From CAZIOH01 sp964540815 (GTDB lineage Bacteria > Myxococcota_A > Polyangia > Fen-1088): a DNA stretch of 36,731 nucleotides. The position numbers and the translations under genes were made by a program. The stretch's first letter is position 1, and every line of letters begins with the position of its first letter. Location of the stretch: the NCBI GenBank assembly GCA_964540815.1, contig CAZIOH010000068.1:1-36731 (forward strand). The letters run 5' to 3'. This document shows, piece after piece, positions 12,938-21,585 of this stretch. Under the pieces are notes generated by a model. That model was not told the origin of the DNA. It saw nothing but the letters and a program-made list of their open reading frames with translations, and made no database searches.

Positions 12938-14056
12938 TTTGTAGAAAGGTCCCTTGACGATCTCGGCCTCCACCAGCTTGCCACGGCAATCCACCAGCAG
13001 CCGCGTGCCGGGCTCGGCGTGCTCCGTCGGGACGTAGCCGAGCGCGATGTTCTTGCCCACGGTGGGACCTGGGCCGCCCGAGGTGATGGTGCCGAGCTTG
13101 TTGCCATCGGGGGTCGCCTGGATGGCGTACCCGTGGCGGGCGACGCCGCGCCCGAGCATCACGAAGCCCGCCAGGCGTCGGCGGATCCCGATCGCCCGCT
13201 GGGCCAGCAGGGCCTCCTTGCCGATGAAGTCGGCCCCATCGAGCTTGACCACCCAGCCGAGCCCCGCCTCGAGCGGGGTGGTCTGATCGTCGAGATCGTT
13301 GCCATAAAGAGAGAGTCGCCCCTCGAGGCGCAGGGTGTCGCGCGCGCCGAGCCCGACTGCCTCGCCACCCGCCTCCTCGGCGGCCACCAGCAGTCGCTCC
13401 CAGAGCGCGACCACGTCCTCCGCGGCGCAGAAGATCTCGAAGCCGTCCTCGGCCGTGTACCCGGTGCGCGCGAGCGAGACCCGAACACCGGCGAGCTCGA
13501 CGTCCGAGGCGACATCGAACGAGGCCATCCCCTCGAGCGGCGTCCCGGTCAGGGCCTGCAAGGCGGTCGCCGCGCCCGGGCCCTGGAAGGCCAGGAGCCC
13601 GGTCGCCTCCGAGGCGTCCTCCACGCTGCACCATCCGCCCACGTTCTCGCGGAACCACGCCAGATCCTTGGCGGTGTTCGATGCGTTGACCACGACGAGC
13701 AGGTGGTCGGGCGCGAGCTTGTAGACGATCAGATCGTCGACGATGCCCCCCGAAGGCCAGCAGGCCACGGTGTAGAGCGCGTGCCCGACGGCCAGCCCGC
13801 CCACGTCCCCGGTGACCAGCCGCGACACGGCCTCGACCGCCCTCGGTCCGCGGAAGTGCACCTCGCCCATGTGGCAAACGTCGAACAGCCCGACCCCGGT
13901 CCGGGTGGCGGTGTGCTCCGCGATGATGCCCTTGCCATACTGCAACGGCATCCACCAGCCACCGAAGTCGACGATCCGCGCGCCGAGGGCCCGATGAGCG
14001 GCGTAAAGGGGCGTCCGGCGTGGCTCTTGGTGGTCGGGCGCGTGGTTTGGCTCCAT
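12926..14056 (-). CDS. gcvT: Aminomethyltransferase, glycine cleavage system T protein
   Basis: 376 residues. GcvT transfers the methylene group from aminomethyl-lipoyl-GcvH to tetrahydrofolate and releases ammonia. Family landmarks are the N-terminal RRTPLYAAHRALGARIVDFGGWWMPLQY, the folate-binding DVCHMGEVHFRGP, SGGIVDDLIVYKL, VVNASNTAKDL, RTGYTAEDGFEIF and the C-terminal CRGKLVEAEIVKGPFYK. First gene of the gcvT-gcvH-gcvP operon. The ATG at 14056 has no clear Shine-Dalgarno sequence. The upstream region (14057-14270) was checked for the conserved cores of a glycine riboswitch and none was seen, although such riboswitches are a common control of gcv operons elsewhere. Confidence 0.96.
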   Translation of the reverse strand: MEPNHAPDHQEPRRTPLYAAHRALGARIVDFGGWWMPLQYGKGIIAEHTATRTGVGLFDVCHMGEVHFRGPRAVEAVSRLVTGDVGGLAVGHALYTVACWPSGGIVDDLIVYKLAPDHLLVVVNASNTAKDLAWFRENVGGWCSVEDASEATGLLAFQGPGAATALQALTGTPLEGMASFDVASDVELAGVRVSLARTGYTAEDGFEIFCAAEDVVALWERLLVAAEEAGGEAVGLGARDTLRLEGRLSLYGNDLDDQTTPLEAGLGWVVKLDGADFIGKEALLAQRAIGIRRRLAGFVMLGRGVARHGYAIQATPDGNKLGTITSGGPGPTVGKNIALGYVPTEHAEPGTRLLVDCRGKLVEAEIVKGPFYKRAR

Positions 14057-14234
14057 GGGGTGTCGTCGAGGTGTTGTGGGTGCGGTGCGGTTGGCGATGT
14101 GGCGGTCGGTGAGCGTCGCGGTCTCGGCGCATCCTGGAAGAAAGAAAGTGGGAATTCAAGCGCCTCTGGGTCAGGCGGTGACGGCTCGGTGTCGGAGTCG
14201 GAGGAAAGTTTGCGCTCGCGCGCTGTCTCGGTGA

Positions 14235-14266
14235 TTGACAGGCGGCGATTTCCCGCCGTGAATAGT
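14235..14266 (+). promoter_or_regulatory. Candidate promoter giving a leaderless transcript
   Basis: A perfect -35 hexamer TTGACA (14235-14240) is followed by an AT-rich -10-like stretch TGAATAGT (14259-14266; spacing 18 or more, so the -10 match is imperfect). A start site about 7 nt further on would fall at or next to the ATG at 14271, and no Shine-Dalgarno sequence is present. The spacer contains the hairpin GGCGG-N7-CCGCC. Confidence 0.35.
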
Positions 14267-14270
14267 CGAG

Positions 14271-15335
14271 ATGAACGACAGACTCGGCACGCTGGCGGGT
14301 GGCGGGTCGGTGGCGGTTCTCGGGGCCTGCGCGACGCTCCTCCTCCTGGTGAGCTGCCGGGTGGACAGGTCGGGCCTTCCCGGCGTCGGCGTCGGCGACA
14401 ACGTCGGCGCCCCGGTGGTGGTCGGGACCGGGACCGGGGCGGCGGCGACCGGTGGAGCTTCCCCCGGTGCCGGGGCCGGTGGATATGCCGCCAGCGTCGG
14501 AGGCGATCCCGCGGGTGGGGGGGCAACTGGGCTCGGCCCGGTGGCGACCGGCGGCGAGGTGGGCGCGGGATCCGGCCCGGACGACGGTGGTGGAGCTCTC
14601 GACCCGGACGGTGGCGGGGCGGGAGCCGGCGCCGGCTCGGATCCAGGGACCATCGGCTCGCCGGGCTCGACCGGCGATGCGTCGACCAGCCCAGCCCCGG
14701 GGGCAGGCGCTTCGACGGACGCGGGCTCCCCGCTCTCGAAGGCCTGTGCCACCTGCGCCGCCGCCGGCGGGGCGTGCGACGCGGCCAGCACCTGCGTCTT
14801 CGATTGCACCGCCAGCGGAGCGTGCACCGCTCCGATTCGATGCTCCGGGTCGGCTGCCTGCCGCGTCGACTGCGGTGAATCGGCCTGCGCCGGCGGGGTG
14901 GACTGCGGTGGAGCGTCCCAGTGTCACGTGAGCTGCGCCGGTGACGATTCGTGCGCGGGCGCGGTGCGCTGCTCGGGCGCGACGTGCTCGGTCCTGTGCG
15001 GGGGGGACTCGGCCTGCGCCGGTGGCGTGGTCGGCGGGGCGGCGACCGGCACCATCACCTGCTCCGGCCGGGACAGCTGCGCCGGAGAGGTCCTCTGCCA
15101 CGGCACGCACTGCCAGCTCGACTGCTCGGGTCAGACCGCGTGCGCCAGCACGGTCGAGAGCGACGCCTCCGACGGCTCGATCAGCTGCGGTGGCTCCGGG
15201 GCCTGCAGCGGCGGGGTGTCGTGCCTCGGCATGACCTGCGCCATCTCGTGCGCGGGGCTCGCGAGCTGCAGCAAGTCGGTGTGCTGCAGCGCCGCCAGCT
15301 GCGATCGCCCGAAACAGCCCCCTTGCCGCGCCTGA
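14271..15335 (+). CDS. Lipoprotein with Cys-rich tandem repeats
   Basis: A 354-residue secreted protein with a lipoprotein signal: hydrophobic VAVLGACATLLLLVSC with lipobox L-V-S-C, lipidated Cys at residue 29. Next come about 120 residues rich in Gly/Ala/Thr/Asp, a flexible spacer. From about residue 155 to the end there are about 34 cysteines in 200 residues, arranged in roughly seven to nine units of 21-22 residues with the pattern S/A-C-A/S-G-x-V-x-C-x-G-x(1-2)-C-x-V/L/I-x-C. Two units carry a Gly/Asp-Ser insertion in place of a Cys. The regular spacing suggests a disulfide-linked solenoid or extended stalk on the cell surface. No enzymatic motif is visible. I do not recognise a named family; similar Gly-linker, Cys-rich lipoproteins are common in myxobacteria. 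Confidence 0.72.
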   Translation: MNDRLGTLAGGGSVAVLGACATLLLLVSCRVDRSGLPGVGVGDNVGAPVVVGTGTGAAATGGASPGAGAGGYAASVGGDPAGGGATGLGPVATGGEVGAGSGPDDGGGALDPDGGGAGAGAGSDPGTIGSPGSTGDASTSPAPGAGASTDAGSPLSKACATCAAAGGACDAASTCVFDCTASGACTAPIRCSGSAACRVDCGESACAGGVDCGGASQCHVSCAGDDSCAGAVRCSGATCSVLCGGDSACAGGVVGGAATGTITCSGRDSCAGEVLCHGTHCQLDCSGQTACASTVESDASDGSISCGGSGACSGGVSCLGMTCAISCAGLASCSKSVCCSAASCDRPKQPPCRA

Positions 15336-15387
15336 GTCGCACGGCAACGGCGGCCCGAGGTGGCGGCGAGGTATAACGCCGGTTGGC

Positions 15388-18135
15388 ATGGACGAACGAG
15401 TGACCCGCCACGACGAGGTCCGCCCGGAAGGGGCGACACCCGAAGGGGGGATAGTCGAAGGGAGCGGCATTCCTGCCGAGGAGCAGGCGGCCTTCGAGCG
15501 GGTGTGCGCCAGCCTGGACGCGGTGGCCGCCGCCACGGCGATCGACCGCCGTCGCGCCGGGCGCGGGGTGGGGCAAGGCGGGCGTCCGCGGCGGTTCGAC
15601 GACGAGCTCGTGGCGTTGCGCGACGAGATCGGCGAGGCCCGGCTCGAGGACGTGCCGGCCCTGGTTGCGCAGATGGAGCGCCTGCAGGAGGTGTCGCTGA
15701 CGCGCGACGAGCTGCAGACCGTGCTCATCGACCGGCAGTCTCCCTACTTCGGTCACCTGCGCCTGCAGGAGCGGGTGGCGGGTCGCGGCGTGGTCGAGCG
15801 CGACGTGTTCATCGGGCGCGCCACCTTCACCGATCCGAAGGCCCGCGTCCACATCGTGGACTGGCGCCATGCCCCGGTGAGCCAGCTCTACTATCGCTAC
15901 GCGGAGGGCAGCGACTACGAGGAGAAGTTCGGGGAGCGGGAGGTGGAGGGCGACGTGCTGGTCCGCCGCACCCTCACGATCCAGGAGGGCGCGCTCCTGC
16001 GCATCGCCTCCCCGCAGGGCATCTGGATCAAGCGTCCAGGCGCGGCCGGTGCCGCCGGTCCCACCTGCGCCGGCGCGGGCACCTGGGAGCGCATCGATGT
16101 TCCCGTCCACGAGCTCGCGGGCGGGCAGGACACCGCCACCCGGCCCGCTCGCCCGCCGCGTCCGCGCGGGCTGCTCGGGGCCGCGCCCCCCGGGGTGCAG
16201 CGGCTCGATCGCCACCTGCCGGAGATCGCCGCGCTCATCGACCCGCGTCAGTTCGAGCTCATGACCGCCCGGCACGCCGGGGTGGTGGTGATCCAGGGCG
16301 GAGCCGGCAGCGGGAAGACCACCATCGGGCTGCACCGCCTGGCGTACCTCGGCTTCGCGTACCCGGAGCGCTTTCCGCCGCGCAAGATGCTGGTCGTGAC
16401 CCACGGGGTGGCGCTGGCCGCGTACATCGATCAGGTGCTGCCGGCGCTGGGCATCGCGGGGGTCCGCGTGATGACCTTTCGCGCCTGGGCGGAGAAGGAG
16501 CTGCGGACCGCCATTCCCTGGATGCGCGCCACCATCACCGAGGAGGTCCCTCTGGCGGTCGCGCGGGTGAAGAGCCACCCGGCGTTGCTGCACGAGCTCG
16601 AGCGGCGGGCGGCCGCCCGCCACGCCCGCGCGCCCGAGGCGGAGGCGCCGGCCGGGACGCGGGCCCGCGCCAGGCTCAAGTCCGGCTCGCGCGCGGTGGT
16701 CGAGCTGTGGGCCGACCTGCTCACCGATCGCGAGCTCCTGCTCCGCCTGGTCGGCGACACGCCCGAGATGCCGGTGTCGAGGACCGACATCCTCGAGGCG
16801 CACCGGCTGATGGTCACGCGGGTGAACGCCATCGTGAGCCGCGATCCGCGCGATCAGCCCCACGGGACGGCCGACCCGGCGGGCAAGCCGGGCGGGAAGC
16901 TCGATCGCAAGCGCAAGAAGGCCATCGCGGCGGCGGTCGCCCGGGATCGGGCCCAGCTGGCCGAGGTCGAGGAGCAGGCGAGCCCGAGCTCCCTCGCGTT
17001 CTTCGGCGTCTCGGCGCCGTCTGGCTCGGCGGCGTCGTCGTCGGCGGCGGCGGCCGGAGCCGGGGGCGGGGGCGGGGGCGGGGGCGGCAAGACCGTGGAC
17101 TCCGATCTGCCCGAAGGGGTGCGGCGCTTCGAGAGCGAGCGCGAGGACTTCGACGACGACGAGAACATCCGCGGCGAGGTTGGCATCGACGGCCTGCGCA
17201 CCGAGGATGACCTGCCGATCCTCGACCTCGACGACATCGCGATCCTGCTGCGGGCCCACCAGCTCGTCCGGCGCTTCGAGCCCCCCTACGCCCATCTCTT
17301 CGTGGACGAGGCTCAGGATCTCTCGCCGATGAAGCTGGCGGTGCTGATCGGCTTCACCACGGTCGAGGCGGCCGAGCGCGACGAGGCCCCCCGGGCTTCG
17401 GCCGACGCGCGTCGGGCCGCTCCGGTCCCGGCCCGCTCGTCGCGGCGACCGGCCGCCCGGGCGGGGGGCGCCGAGCCGCCGCCGTCTCCCCGGGGGCTGC
17501 CGTCGATCACCCTCGCCGGCGACACCGCGCAGAAGCTCTTCCTCGACAACGGCTTCGGCGACTGGCGCGCCGTGCTCGGCCACCTCGGCCTCGCCCACGT
17601 GGCGGTGGAGCCGCTGCGCATCGCCTACCGCTCGACCCGCGAGATCCTGGAGCTCGCCCGCCACGCCATGGGCCCCCTCCCCATCGAGGCGCCCTCGGAG
17701 GCCAAGCGGGTCGGAGCTCCGGTGGAGGCCTTTCGATTTCCGGCCATGGGCGCGGCGGTGGCCTTCCTCGGCGAGGCCCTGCGTGAGCTCGCAGCCCGCG
17801 AGCCGCGCGCCACGGCCGCCCTCATCGCCCGGCACCCCGAGCAGGCCGATCGCTACTTCGAGGGCCTGCGGCGGGCCGAGGTGCCGGGGCTGCGGCGCGT
17901 CCGGGCCCAGGACTTCATGTTCCGTCCCGGGGTGGAGGTCACCGACGTCCGTCAGGTCAAGGGCCTGGAGTTCGACTACGTGATCATGCTCGACGCCAAC
18001 GCCAGCAGCTACGGCGCCGACGACGAATCGCGCCACCTCTTTCACATCGGGGTCACCCGCGCCGCGCACCAGCTCTGGTTGGTGGTGACCGGCTCGCCGA
18101 GCCCCCTCATCCCGCGCGAGCTCTTCGGCGAGTGA
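15388..18135 (+). CDS. HelD-like superfamily 1 (UvrD/Rep) helicase
   Basis: 915 residues. Motif I is GGAGSGKTTIGLHRLAYL (about residues 302-319), Walker B HLFVDEAQDLSP (about 636), then SITLAGDTAQKLF (motif III), EPLRIAYRSTREI (motif IV), VKGLEFDYVIM (about 856) and FHIGVTRAAHQLWLV (motif VI). The long N-terminal region with VLIDRQSPYFGHLRLQE, VHIVDWRHAPVSQLYYRY and the late Walker A are typical of HelD-type proteins, which in Bacillus and mycobacteria dissociate stalled RNA polymerase; a DNA-helicase-IV-like role is the alternative. Low-complexity insertions lie at residues 535-570 (Ser/Ala, then a Gly run from GGGGGC repeats) and between motifs II and III (Arg/Ala/Pro-rich). The family is usually 680-780 residues. 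ATG 15388 is used; no strong Shine-Dalgarno sequence is seen. Confidence 0.85.
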   Translation: MDERVTRHDEVRPEGATPEGGIVEGSGIPAEEQAAFERVCASLDAVAAATAIDRRRAGRGVGQGGRPRRFDDELVALRDEIGEARLEDVPALVAQMERLQEVSLTRDELQTVLIDRQSPYFGHLRLQERVAGRGVVERDVFIGRATFTDPKARVHIVDWRHAPVSQLYYRYAEGSDYEEKFGEREVEGDVLVRRTLTIQEGALLRIASPQGIWIKRPGAAGAAGPTCAGAGTWERIDVPVHELAGGQDTATRPARPPRPRGLLGAAPPGVQRLDRHLPEIAALIDPRQFELMTARHAGVVVIQGGAGSGKTTIGLHRLAYLGFAYPERFPPRKMLVVTHGVALAAYIDQVLPALGIAGVRVMTFRAWAEKELRTAIPWMRATITEEVPLAVARVKSHPALLHELERRAAARHARAPEAEAPAGTRARARLKSGSRAVVELWADLLTDRELLLRLVGDTPEMPVSRTDILEAHRLMVTRVNAIVSRDPRDQPHGTADPAGKPGGKLDRKRKKAIAAAVARDRAQLAEVEEQASPSSLAFFGVSAPSGSAASSSAAAAGAGGGGGGGGGKTVDSDLPEGVRRFESEREDFDDDENIRGEVGIDGLRTEDDLPILDLDDIAILLRAHQLVRRFEPPYAHLFVDEAQDLSPMKLAVLIGFTTVEAAERDEAPRASADARRAAPVPARSSRRPAARAGGAEPPPSPRGLPSITLAGDTAQKLFLDNGFGDWRAVLGHLGLAHVAVEPLRIAYRSTREILELARHAMGPLPIEAPSEAKRVGAPVEAFRFPAMGAAVAFLGEALRELAAREPRATAALIARHPEQADRYFEGLRRAEVPGLRRVRAQDFMFRPGVEVTDVRQVKGLEFDYVIMLDANASSYGADDESRHLFHIGVTRAAHQLWLVVTGSPSPLIPRELFGE

Positions 18136-18164
18136 ACTTCGAGTAGCATGGGCGGACGACGACG

Positions 18165-20147
18165 ATGAATGAGCCTCGGGTGGCCTCGGAGCCCTGCCTC
18201 CTCGAGCCAGACGGCGTCTTTGGCCAGATCCTCGACGCCCTGGCGGACATGGTGCTGGTCAGGGGGGAGGACGCTCGCATCCTGTGGGCCAACCGCGCCT
18301 TCCTCGAGTACACGGGGACCTCGAACACCGACCTGCGGGATCCGATGCGTGCCCCGGCCCCGGATCAGGACCTTGGCGCGCAGTCCGCTCGCGACCGGCA
18401 GCGCCTGCTCGGCTCCGGCGAGGTGCTGGACATCGCCGAGGAGCCGCTGACCCGCCACGACGGCGTGATCCAGATCTTCCACACCCTCGAGTCTCCGGTC
18501 GGCGACCCTGGGGGCAAGGTCCGCATGACGGTGGCGGTGGCCCGCAACATCACCGGCCAGCGACGCATGCAGGACGAGCTCGATCGCTACCGCCAGCACC
18601 TCGAGAAGCTGGTCGGCGATCGCACCTCGCAGATCCGGGCGCTGTCCGATCGCCTGCAGCTCGTGCTCTCCTCGCTGGCGGAGGGCATCGTGGCCCTCGA
18701 CGGGGCCGGGCACGTGCGCCTCCTCAATCCCGCCGCCGAGAACCTCACCGGCTGGAACACCGACGAGGCCAGGGGCCAGGAGCTGGGCGGGCTGCTCGAC
18801 TTCGAGCCGGAGGCGACCGGGGTTTGCCTGCCGGACATCCTGGGCGGTGGCCGGCCGACGAGCGGGCGCCTGCGGGCGCGCGGCGGGTCGACCTTCCTCG
18901 TCTCGCTCAAGGGCTCACCCCTGGTGGGGCCGTCCGGGGAGCTGGTCGGCTCGGTGGTGGTGATCCGCGACATCGGCGCCGAGCGCGCGCTCGAGGAACA
19001 GCGCCTCAGCAACCAGAAGCTCGAGTCGGTGGGGCTGCTGGCGGGCGGCATCGCGCACGACTTCAACAACATCGTCACCGGCATCCTCGGCAGCATCTCC
19101 CTGGCCCGGATGGGGCTCGAGCGCGGAGAGGACATCACGGGCTTGCTCGGCGAGGCGCAGCAGGCCTGCCTGCGGACCAAGGGGCTCACCACCCAGCTCC
19201 TGACCTTCGCCAAGGGCGGGGCGCCCCTCAAGAAGGTCCTGCACGTCGAGCGGGTGGTGCGGGAGTCGGCCGAGTTCGCGCTGCGTGGCTCGCTCGTGGA
19301 GCTGGTCATCCGGCGCCCGGCCGACGCGTGGCCGGTCGAGGCGGACGAGGGGCAACTGGCCCAGGTGCTGAACAACCTCGTGCTCAACGCCAAGCAGGCC
19401 ATGCCCGGCGGCGGGACGATCTGTATCTCCCTCGACAACCTGCACCTCGGCGAGGACCCGGCGTTGCCGCTTCCCCCCGGTCCCTACCTGGTGATCGCCG
19501 TGGAGGACAGCGGCCCGGGCATCCCGCCGGAGCACCTGTCGCGGGTGTTCGACCCGTACTTCACCACCCGCGACGCGGGCACCGGGCTCGGGCTGGCTTC
19601 GGTCCACTCGATCGTGCGACGCCACGGCGGACACGTGAGCGTCTCGTCCGAGCCCGGGGCCGGGGCTTGCTTTCGCCTTTACCTGCCCGCCCAGCCGCAC
19701 GAGCTGGCCTCGGGGGTCGCGGCGCCCGTCTCGGCGGTGGTGCGACGGGCGCGCAAGCTGCTGGTGGTGGACGACGATCCGGGAGTCCTCACGGTGATGC
19801 GCTCCATGCTGCACCACCTCGGCCACGAGGTGAGCCTGGCCGAGCGCAGCTCGGTGGCGCTGTCGGCGTTCGAGCGGGCACGGACCGCAGGTGCGCCGTT
19901 CGAGGCGGTGTTCGCCGATCTGACCATGCCGGGCGATCTCGGTGGCCTCGAGCTCGCGGCGTGGCTGCGCGAGAAGGCGCCGGACGTGCGGATCGTGGTG
20001 ATGAGCGGCTACTCGGTGGATCCGGTGATGGCCGACCCCGCGGCGCGTGGCTTCGCGGGGGCGCTGCCCAAGCCCTTCACCGTCGAGGCCCTCAGCCGAG
20101 CGGTCGAGAGCTGCTTCGAGCCATCCGCGAGGCTCCCCGCCCGGTAG
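18165..20147 (+). CDS. Soluble hybrid sensor histidine kinase (PAS-PAS-HisKA-HATPase-REC)
   Basis: 660 residues without transmembrane segments, so a cytosolic sensor. Two PAS domains (about 15-130 and 170-285) are joined by a coiled coil (QDELDRYRQHLEKLVGDR). The dimerisation domain has the H-box GGIAHDFNNIVTGILG with phospho-accepting H298. The ATPase domain shows the N-box NNLVLNAKQAM, G1 EDSGPGIP, F-box FDPYFTT and G2 GTGLGLASVHSIVRRHGG. A C-terminal receiver domain begins KLLVVDDDPGV (about 530), with phospho-acceptor D585 in FADLTMPG and the conserved lysine K636 in LPKPF. The HDFNN type of H-box is typical of the NtrB-like/HPK4 group. No cognate DNA-binding regulator lies nearby, so the output is unknown. 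Starts 29 bp after the HelD-like gene, possibly the same transcript. Confidence 0.93.
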   Translation: MNEPRVASEPCLLEPDGVFGQILDALADMVLVRGEDARILWANRAFLEYTGTSNTDLRDPMRAPAPDQDLGAQSARDRQRLLGSGEVLDIAEEPLTRHDGVIQIFHTLESPVGDPGGKVRMTVAVARNITGQRRMQDELDRYRQHLEKLVGDRTSQIRALSDRLQLVLSSLAEGIVALDGAGHVRLLNPAAENLTGWNTDEARGQELGGLLDFEPEATGVCLPDILGGGRPTSGRLRARGGSTFLVSLKGSPLVGPSGELVGSVVVIRDIGAERALEEQRLSNQKLESVGLLAGGIAHDFNNIVTGILGSISLARMGLERGEDITGLLGEAQQACLRTKGLTTQLLTFAKGGAPLKKVLHVERVVRESAEFALRGSLVELVIRRPADAWPVEADEGQLAQVLNNLVLNAKQAMPGGGTICISLDNLHLGEDPALPLPPGPYLVIAVEDSGPGIPPEHLSRVFDPYFTTRDAGTGLGLASVHSIVRRHGGHVSVSSEPGAGACFRLYLPAQPHELASGVAAPVSAVVRRARKLLVVDDDPGVLTVMRSMLHHLGHEVSLAERSSVALSAFERARTAGAPFEAVFADLTMPGDLGGLELAAWLREKAPDVRIVVMSGYSVDPVMADPAARGFAGALPKPFTVEALSRAVESCFEPSARLPAR

Positions 20148-20164
20148 CTCAGCTCTTCACGGAG

Positions 20165-20193
20165 CCCCGTCCTCGTCCTCGGTCTCGTTCCCC
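20165..20193 (-). repeat. Intergenic repeat, short copy C
   Basis: On the minus strand this reads GGGGAACGAGACCGAGGACG followed by AGGACGGGG, resembling the left part of copies A and B. It lies in the 63-bp convergent gap between the histidine kinase and the lipoprotein gene. It lacks the conserved GGGCCCTG end, so membership is less sure. Confidence 0.35.
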
Positions 20194-20210
20194 GCCTCGG
20201 GAACGATCCC

Positions 20211-21071
20211 TCAGCCTTTGTTCCCACCGTCGGCCTGCGCGGCGTCCCCGCTCGTGCCGGCGTCGGGCGCGGCGGGGGTGGCCTTCCGGGCCGAGGTGAC
20301 GAGGCGCTGGCGGTTGTACTCCTTGTCGGTCGACAGATCCCAGGTGAGGGTGTCGGTCGAGACGCTCTTGCTGGTCTTCGAGGCCACCAGCCGCCCGAAG
20401 GCGCCGTCGATGGGCAGGGTGTCCGAGTCCGTGACCAGAAAAGGTGTCACGGGCTGGTTGGGGTCGAAGCCCACGGCGTAGAAGCGGCCGGGCTCGAGCG
20501 GGATCGCGAGCGGGCCGCTCGAGGTCCACCCCTCGCACGTGCCAAAGTCCAGCTGAACGTCGAAGAGCTTGTGGAAGGGGCTGTCGCGGCTCGTGGCCTC
20601 GTGCACGGCGAGGGTGAGCCGGGTCTCCGGCAGGCCCGCCCGCAGGTAGATCTGCAGCTCCTCCAGCCAGCGCGGGGAGGTGACCTCGTAGATGTTGACC
20701 CGCCCGAGCGAGGCCGCCGACTTGGAGGCCACCGCGTTCGGCCCGAGCTCGTCGACCGCCACCACGGCGCCGCCGTCCTGGCCGGTCGCCGCGTCGTCGG
20801 TGGCGCGGCTGGCGTCGGAGGCCCCGAGGCTACCGGGGGCGCCATCATATCCTCCGTCGAGGGAGCCGCACGCGGTGACGCCGGCCTCGGCGACCCCGCC
20901 ATCCGACGTGGTTCCGCTGGCGGCCGGGCCTTTCTTGCAGGCCGGGATGAGGGCCGCCGCCAGGGCCACCAGCCCGAGCGAGGGCCAGCGCAGGCTCCGT
21001 CGTCCGCCGGGCGTGCGCTGGCCGCCGTCCCGGGTGCGACCGCTGCCCCCCCTGGTTGCGCGCGCCGACAT
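20211..21071 (-). CDS. Lipoprotein with a beta-sandwich-like C-terminal domain
   Basis: 286 residues from ATG 21071. The N-terminus is basic (RRSLRWPS), followed by a hydrophobic stretch LGLVALAAALIPAC with lipobox I-P-A-C, so it is predicted to be lipid-anchored; lysines follow the Cys (CKKG). Residues 50-110 are a Gly/Asp/Ala linker. The C-terminal 160 residues carry a patterned domain with VNIYEVTSPRWLEELQIYL, LTLAVHEATS, PLAIPLEPGRFYAVGFDP, a strand pattern like jelly-roll or carbohydrate-binding sandwiches seen in other myxobacterial surface lipoproteins. That fold is inferred from the pattern only. The frame is open upstream but the signal peptide fixes the start region. No functional assignment. 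Confidence 0.65.
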   Translation of the reverse strand: MSARATRGGSGRTRDGGQRTPGGRRSLRWPSLGLVALAAALIPACKKGPAASGTTSDGGVAEAGVTACGSLDGGYDGAPGSLGASDASRATDDAATGQDGGAVVAVDELGPNAVASKSAASLGRVNIYEVTSPRWLEELQIYLRAGLPETRLTLAVHEATSRDSPFHKLFDVQLDFGTCEGWTSSGPLAIPLEPGRFYAVGFDPNQPVTPFLVTDSDTLPIDGAFGRLVASKTSKSVSTDTLTWDLSTDKEYNRQRLVTSARKATPAAPDAGTSGDAAQADGGNKG

Positions 21072-21139
21072 GACCCTGCCCGTCGACAGAAGTCCGGGCG
21101 GGATTGAGCGCGCGCGGGCGCGCCCCCGCGGAGAGACCT

Positions 21140-21490
21140 TCAGGAGGAGAGGCGGGGAGGATCCCCTCCGGCACGCAAGGGCGTCACGGACTGGGTCTTC
21201 CAGCCCTCGATGAGCGCCGCGAACTGGGCGGTCCCGAGCCGCCGGACGAGCCTGGCTGGGCGGTGGGCGCGGCTGGCCAGGCGCCGCGCGAGCCGAACCG
21301 CATTGTGGCTGTTGAGATCGGTGACGATCAGCACCACGTCCGAACGATCGATGAGGGTCCTCAGCCCCCCCACCGTGGCGCCTCCATTGAGCTGACCCGT
21401 GTGGCACTGCACCTCGTGGCCCGCCAGTCGGCCGATGTCCACGAGCTTCGAAGCTTGCCGGTCCATTCCCCCGATGATTCCGATGAACAT
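21140..21490 (-). CDS. DUF2325 family protein
   Basis: A 116-residue small soluble protein. The N-terminal GIIGGMDRQ, the central RSDVVLIVTDLNSHNAVRLARRLA and the closing RRLGTAQFAALI match the layout of DUF2325 proteins (a Rossmann-like alpha/beta fold in which the typical motif is V/T-D-x-x-S-H-x-A). Here the residue pair before SHNA is Leu-Asn instead of the more usual Cys-Val. The biochemical role of the family is not established. The start ATG 21490 has AGGA about seven bases upstream. The gene lies 145 bp downstream of dacB, and that gap holds an inverted repeat and a TTGACA box, so it may be controlled separately. Confidence 0.75.
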   Translation of the reverse strand: MFIGIIGGMDRQASKLVDIGRLAGHEVQCHTGQLNGGATVGGLRTLIDRSDVVLIVTDLNSHNAVRLARRLASRAHRPARLVRRLGTAQFAALIEGWKTQSVTPLRAGGDPPRLSS

Positions 21491-21565
21491 GTTGTTCCTG
21501 GTCTAGTCGCCTGGCCCCCGACGCCGGGCTGATCCCGGGCCGTCGCGCCGCGACTGAACAGAACT

Positions 21566-21585
21566 TTGTCTCTTATAGTAGACAA
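21566..21585. promoter_or_regulatory. Perfect inverted repeat, candidate operator upstream of the DUF2325 gene
   Basis: TTGTCT (21566-21571) and AGACAA (21580-21585) are perfect inverted arms separated by the AT-rich octamer CTTATAGT. On the minus strand a TTGACA hexamer (21591-21586) abuts it. This is the most AT-rich spot in the neighbourhood and lies 75 bp upstream of the ATG at 21490. The arms recall the TTGT...ACAA arms of Rex sites, but the spacing is two bases longer, so no regulator is assigned. Confidence 0.45.

Noticed and set aside
14057..14270. A glycine riboswitch upstream of gcvT
   Set aside because: The conserved cores of that riboswitch class were looked for on the minus strand and not seen; the region is mostly C-rich and unstructured to the eye.
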